Below are positions 13,286 through 16,311 of a stretch of DNA of 16,311 bases, piece by piece. The position numbers were made by a program, and so were the translations under genes. The DNA is from JAGOSA01 sp039795715 (GTDB lineage: Bacteria; Patescibacteriota; Minisyncoccia; Phycocordibacterales; UBA9973). Position 1 is the first letter of the stretch. Every line of letters starts with the position of its first letter. The stretch covers positions 1-16,311 of the forward strand of contig JBDKLD010000042.1 in NCBI GenBank assembly GCA_039795715.1, read 5' to 3'. The notes beneath the pieces were generated by a model, which saw only the letters and a list, made by a program, of their open reading frames with translations, did not search any database and had not been told where the DNA came from.

Positions 13286-13297
13286 TTATCTACTTTA
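13286..13297 (-). promoter_or_regulatory. Possible leaderless promoter before the AbiEii-type gene
   Basis: TAAAGT (13297-13292) ends six bases before the ATG (13283-13285), in the short gap after the previous stop. It lacks the TGn extension and departs from consensus, so it is the weakest member of the set; it may allow separate expression of the nucleotidyltransferase. Confidence 0.3.
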
Positions 13298-13302
13298 CAT
13301 TC

Positions 13303-13959
13303 CTAGACTGATATTCTTTCGTGAATTATTTTCGAACCATCTGATTCTCTAGGGAAATTACCTTCTTTATCTCTGAAAGAAAGTTCTTTAGCTGGGTGAT
13401 TATCTTTTTTCGGGAACCACAAAGGGATTTTTTCTATATCGGTAAATGGAGCAGATTGGAACATCTTTTTTATAGTTTCAAAATCTTTTCCCTTAAAAGA
13501 CTCTGCTTCTGACACGGCTAATTGCCAAAATGTAATGATTGCAATTTCATTTTCATACTCTGTGCTTTCGTGATATTTTTCCAGATGTTCAAAAAGCTCC
13601 TCTGTCAGATCCCACAATGAATCAAATAGATGATCTACCTCAATAATATCCCGTTCAGTATTATTAGACTCTCTCAGATACATCATAAAAGCAGCGTTTA
13701 AGTGCGGGCTGCCCCCATTCTGCCATCGCCCTGGATTGTTTTTTTCAGTTTCAACATATAGCCTGCCAAAAAGTTCTAGCCAGGTGTAATCAACTTTGCC
13801 TATCAGGTGAGGAAAGTCTTTGAATTCTTCTTTTTTCTTTGCTTCCCATTCGGCATCAAATTTTTCATCAGCAACTGCTTCTCGCTCGTCCTCCTTCTGA
13901 CGATAAATACGATAGATGTAGTAAGCAATTATTGCCAAAAGTATGTAAAGTATAGTCAT
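13303..13959 (-). CDS. N-terminally membrane-anchored acidic protein, unknown function
   Basis: A 218-aa protein that begins with one hydrophobic segment (about 2-17, TILYILLAIIAYYIYRIY) followed at once by basic residues, so the remainder should face the cytosol. Residues 20-50 are highly charged and probably coiled or helical (KEDEREAVADEKFDAEWEAKKKEEF). The rest is helical and acidic, with many Trp and Phe residues (LWDLTEELFEHLEKYHE, ITFWQLAVSEAESF). I do not recognise the family. Gaps of 6 nt to mrr and 17 nt to the AbiEii-type gene place it inside the cassette, where a membrane-bound effector or sensor would be in keeping; that is inference from context only. Confidence 0.7.
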   Translation of the reverse strand: MTILYILLAIIAYYIYRIYRQKEDEREAVADEKFDAEWEAKKKEEFKDFPHLIGKVDYTWLELFGRLYVETEKNNPGRWQNGGSPHLNAAFMMYLRESNNTERDIIEVDHLFDSLWDLTEELFEHLEKYHESTEYENEIAIITFWQLAVSEAESFKGKDFETIKKMFQSAPFTDIEKIPLWFPKKDNHPAKELSFRDKEGNFPRESDGSKIIHERISV

Positions 13960-13965
13960 AATTTA

Positions 13966-14799
13966 TTAGAAGCTCTTAAACCACTCCTTATTAATTTCAA
14001 TAATTTCTTGTGATTTTATATTTGTTCCCAAACCTAGCTCCTTCATCTTTTCAACTAGCTCACTTCCATCAATCAAATCAATTGGGGGAGCCCCATCTCT
14101 ACTGGCTTCAAGTTTAGAATCTCTAGTAAATGTTCCAGTTGTTATAAACAATCCCTTATCAGTTCGTCCGACCATTGCACCTCTAAAATCTCTGATTTCT
14201 TTAGATGGCACTGAGCCAATATATCTTTTACATTGAAATATAATGTGAAAACTTAACAAACCGCCCATTTTAATTATTCCTCTACCATCTATTCCTCCAT
14301 CTCCAGATCTACCAGTAACTTCAACCTGAACAAACCCCGACTCTCTAAGAATTCTTTGACACAATCGTTCAAAAGCTTCTGGTGTAAGAGTCATTATATT
14401 TTCTAATAGTTCTTCTTGCCACAATTTAGAAGAATTATCCGGATTCTTTCCTTCATCAACTTCAGATTCGATTGTTTCTATTTGATCTAATGATTTAACA
14501 AATTTATTAACTTCTTTTTTATCTACCTTAAAAATATCTTTTCCTTTATGAGTCAGAGCCCACACACCTCAAGAAGAATTCTCTAAAACTCCAAATCTTT
14601 TTAAGTAGTTTCTTGACCACGCTAATCTGTATCCAAGCTTTGTCCTATTCCCTCTATGTATTTCATTTACATCATCCTCAGATAATTTTAGTATTTCAGC
14701 AACTTTTTCATTTATTTCTGAATTCGATCCAGAGCCACCAAGATCATGTAGCGCTTTTATTACTGGGTTAAACAAATCATCGTATGTTGGTACTGACAT
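13966..14799 (-). pseudogene. mrr: Mrr-type restriction endonuclease, split by one in-frame TGA
   Basis: Two open segments in the same frame form one Mrr protein. Residues 1-76 (14799-14572) are the N-terminal winged helix (Mrr_N: PTYDDLFNPVIKALHDLGGSGSNSEI...RLAWSRNYLKRFGVLENSS). A TGA at 14569-14571 interrupts, and the frame continues GVWALTHKGK... to 13966. The C-terminal part holds the Mrr catalytic domain: LTPEAFERLCQRILRESGF, GRSGDGGIDGRG and IIFQCKRY, giving the D...QxK nuclease signature intact. Mrr usually has RGVW at the break, so CGA to TGA by a single transition is the simplest history. The rest is undamaged and about 277 codons long, near the usual length, so the lesion is recent, a base error, or a readthrough site. 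An independent start at GTG 14565 could yield the nuclease domain alone. Mrr cuts modified or foreign DNA. It is the first gene of the cassette. Confidence 0.85.
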
Positions 14800-14835
14800 A
14801 AATTTAATTTTATCTATTAAAATAAGTTATTCCAA
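14800..14835 (-). promoter_or_regulatory. Promoter of the mrr cassette
   Basis: TAAAAT (14807-14812) with a TTGGAA -35 (14830-14835) at 17-nt spacing. Seven bases separate the -10 from the ATG of the Mrr N-terminal segment, so the leader is again near zero. It probably drives mrr, the anchored protein and the AbiEii-type gene together. Confidence 0.55.
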
Positions 14836-14866
14836 TTTGTAAGGTTTTTGATTTCATAAATTTATT

Positions 14867-15733
14867 TTACTCCACCGGACACGTATTCTTCCCCATTGCT
14901 GCATAAAACCCACACCAACTAAATATCGCCTCAAAAAACGCAAAACCCGAGAAAAAGACAAGGATAGGACTCCATGTGGTAGTGATCGCCCACAAGAGCA
15001 ATCCTACTCCAATAGCGACGCGAATCAAGCGGTCTTTCTTTCCAATATTTTTGGGCGCGCCATGCGCAGACCGGCGCGCAAATTTCTTCAAAATCGCACG
15101 ATAAATAAAACCGACAATGAACGCGAGAATATCCATGATGACGATAAGCCCCCAGCCGAATGGTGAGAGGATAAAAGAAATTGGAGATTCTTCAAAAAAG
15201 TCTCGTTTCAAATCTGGAATCATCGAAAGAGCATTCGCCCCCTCCTTGCCATCAAACGCTTCTATCTCTCCGACTGCGAGTGAATACTTGCCGGTGTTGT
15301 CAGGGTTTGAAACTTTGATTGTATACACTCCGGCCTCGGCGCGAGCTTTGTATTCCCCGCCGTCGAAATAATTACTTTGACCGAATGGCTCAAAGAAAGG
15401 TTTCCAAGTGGCATCGGCGCCTCCGATTGTCGCTATTTTAACACTATCTTTGAATACTTCCGCGAGTATATCTTTTTTTGTGGATTTTATATCCGGCACC
15501 AAAATGCCAACATACAGGTCAAATGGCGCGGGGGCATTGATGACATACACATCTGGCACACCGGTGAGCTTGGCGTAATACGCTTTGGAGACCTCGGGAT
15601 CTGACACGGTCGTCAATCGGCTCTCGGTGATGCGTGGCTGGTGGGCGGAGGCGGTGGGCGGAGTCAGTACAAATAGAGCGACAAATAGCGCGAGGAATGC
15701 GAGTGGTATTACTTTGTATTTTCTTGTTAGCAT
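14867..15733 (-). CDS. Secreted domain fused to a DUF2892 membrane module
   Basis: A 288-aa protein. It starts with a clear signal peptide (basic start, hydrophobic 9-23, cleavage after TASA at residue 30). The extracytoplasmic part (about 31-165) is rich in beta-strand and contains SKAYYAKLTGVPDVYVI and AEAGVYTIKVSNPDNTGKYSLAVGE, resembling pre-peptidase-type (PPC) beta-sandwiches. A transmembrane segment (about 185-215) and a basic cytosolic loop lead to a C-terminal DUF2892 module (about 228-288): NIGKKDRLIRVAIGVGLLLWAI...WCGFYAAMGKNTCPVE, two helices with the conserved Cys pair seen in YgaP-like tails. DUF2892 is usually a stand-alone protein of about 60-70 aa or a rhodanese fusion. The role is unknown; sensing or binding outside and redox-linked signalling inside is a guess. 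Confidence 0.8.
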   Translation of the reverse strand: MLTRKYKVIPLAFLALFVALFVLTPPTASAHQPRITESRLTTVSDPEVSKAYYAKLTGVPDVYVINAPAPFDLYVGILVPDIKSTKKDILAEVFKDSVKIATIGGADATWKPFFEPFGQSNYFDGGEYKARAEAGVYTIKVSNPDNTGKYSLAVGEIEAFDGKEGANALSMIPDLKRDFFEESPISFILSPFGWGLIVIMDILAFIVGFIYRAILKKFARRSAHGAPKNIGKKDRLIRVAIGVGLLLWAITTTWSPILVFFSGFAFFEAIFSWCGFYAAMGKNTCPVE

Positions 15734-15746
15734 AATAACGATTATA
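15734..15746 (-). promoter_or_regulatory. -10 box before the DUF2892 fusion gene
   Basis: A perfect TATAAT (15741-15746) lies seven bases before the ATG (15731-15733), again predicting a leader of about 0-2 nt. The strong terminator of the preceding gene ends just upstream, so this gene starts a new unit. Confidence 0.6.
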
Positions 15747-15754
15747 CTATATCG

Positions 15755-15796
15755 TGCAAAACAAAAAACCGCACGTTGGCGGTTTTTTGTTTTGCA
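15755..15796 (-). terminator. Strong intrinsic terminator after the peptidoglycan-binding protein gene
   Basis: A perfect 18-bp stem (15755-15772 with 15779-15796) encloses a 6-nt loop. The base of the loop is GC-rich (CCGC/GCGG), flanked by A6 on one arm and T6 on the other, so it can terminate on either strand. It lies 13 nt after the stop codon at 15810. Confidence 0.9.
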
Positions 15797-15809
15797 TCCA
15801 ATGCAATTA

Positions 15810-16311
15810 CTAGATTACTTTATTCAATAGCTCAATCGTCTTCACTCCCAAAATACCATCAGTGGTAAGCTTATTAGCTTTCTGGAATTTCTTGACTGCA
15901 GCTTTGGTCAAAGGACCATAGTTACCGTTGATAGGGCCATTGTACATACCAAGAGTCTTAAGCTTTTGCTGAGCGATTTTTACTTCAGCATTGGCGCGGA
16001 GACCTGGTTTTAGTATTTTGCTTGTGATTAGATTGTTCATAATGCTTACTCCCAAAACTGTAGGCATAGCGCCTCCAATAATAGAAGAAGTCGGGGTCTC
16101 TGCAGGAGGAGTACTATTTGAACCAGACGAAGATCCACTACTACCACCAGATGAACCACCGCCAGATGAGCCACCACCAGTTGAGCCAGTAGGGGTCGTA
16201 GTATCAGTGGTTTGAGCCTGATTTTGTGTAGGTTCAGGAGAAGTTGTTGGAACTGGAACGAGGGTTACCTTGAAAAAGAGATCGCCTGGATTTGTATTCC
16301 ATACGCCTTGA
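15810..16311 (-). CDS. C-terminal part of a surface protein with Ser/Gly linker and peptidoglycan-binding domain (5' end beyond the window)
   Basis: The frame is open from the window edge to the TAG at 15810, at least 166 aa. An internal ATG at 16067 exists, but the upstream codons read as normal protein, so it is not the start. The visible part begins QGVWNTNPGDLFFKVTLVPV, then a Thr/Pro/Gln-rich stretch, then a low-complexity run of SGG, SGGG and GSS units (about 16110-16185 in DNA), TPPAETPTSSIIGGA, and a C-terminal PG_binding_1 domain (LRANAEVKIAQQKLKTLGMYNGPINGNYGPLTKAAVKKFQKANKLTTDGILGVKTIELL). The domain is complete and would hold the protein on the cell wall. Such linker-plus-PGB tails are common on Patescibacteria surface proteins. 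The function of the missing N-terminal part cannot be told. Confidence 0.88.
   Translation of the reverse strand, partial: QGVWNTNPGDLFFKVTLVPVPTTSPEPTQNQAQTTDTTTPTGSTGGGSSGGGSSGGSSGSSSGSNSTPPAETPTSSIIGGAMPTVLGVSIMNNLITSKILKPGLRANAEVKIAQQKLKTLGMYNGPINGNYGPLTKAAVKKFQKANKLTTDGILGVKTIELLNKVI

Noticed and set aside
14569..14571. TGA read as glycine (genetic code 25, as in Gracilibacteria) to explain the break in mrr
   Set aside because: All other genes are open at full length without in-frame TGA, which would be frequent under that code, and the radical SAM gene uses TGA as a stop inside a terminator hairpin. Standard code 11 fits.
15810..16067. A short 85-aa peptidoglycan-binding protein starting at ATG 16067
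   Set aside because: The frame is open upstream to the window edge and encodes a normal Thr/Pro and Ser/Gly linker, so the ATG is internal.
15991..16215. Plus-strand Pro/Glu-rich frame
   Set aside because: It is the antisense reading of the Ser/Gly-rich linker of the minus-strand gene; its repetitiveness comes from that linker.

Overview
The window looks like a chromosomal segment of a Patescibacteria (Candidate Phyla Radiation) bacterium, most likely of the Parcubacteria type; this is an inference from gene content and style, as there is no rRNA or ribosomal marker. The signs are short, tightly packed, moderately AT-rich genes, secreted proteins with Ser/Gly/Pro linkers, a C-terminal peptidoglycan-binding repeat, many small membrane proteins and few Shine-Dalgarno sites. 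Every gene I can support lies on the minus strand, so transcription runs from high to low coordinates. Stops are TAA or TAG with a single TGA, and there are no tRNAs, CRISPR arrays or recognisable insertion sequences.

Layout from 16311 down to 1. (1) 15810-16311: C-terminal part of a surface protein with a Ser/Gly linker and a peptidoglycan-binding domain, cut by the window edge, followed by a strong intrinsic terminator (15755-15796). (2) 14867-15733: a secreted domain fused to a DUF2892 membrane module. (3) 11876-14799: a compact three-gene cassette of defence type: an Mrr-type restriction endonuclease gene split by one in-frame TGA, a membrane-anchored protein of unknown function, and an AbiEii-type nucleotidyltransferase carrying a WYL-like region and a C-terminal Cys/His finger. 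(4) 9330-11779: a quinone-oxidoreductase-like MDR protein and two PhnB-type VOC proteins, with a 62-nt structured palindrome over the MDR stop codon. (5) 7199-9301: an atypical protein-kinase-fold protein and a Fic AMP-transferase with its own inhibitory helix; a sharp promoter and three copies of an 8-nt operator-like word sit upstream of fic. (6) 3170-7195: mostly small accessory families (DUF4386, DUF1801, TfoX N-domain, a four-helix protein, DUF1761, DUF4260, a secreted two-domain protein, TspO). (7) 28-3170: two small membrane proteins, an Lgt-like glyceryl transferase and a radical SAM enzyme of the tetraether-synthase (MJ0619) type, ending in a terminator built into the last codons.

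The strongest pattern not explained by any single gene is promoter architecture. At six start codons a -10 box (TAAAAT, TAGAAT or TAGTAT, in five cases preceded by TGG or TGC) ends exactly six bases before the start codon, so the transcript should begin at or next to the start codon itself (leaderless mRNA). In one of these, the DUF1801 gene, the codon in that exact place is ATC, where the family usually has Met. The other items most worth a check are the Tes-like/Lgt-like pair, which suggests an unusual membrane-lipid modification, and the Mrr/AbiEii cassette.
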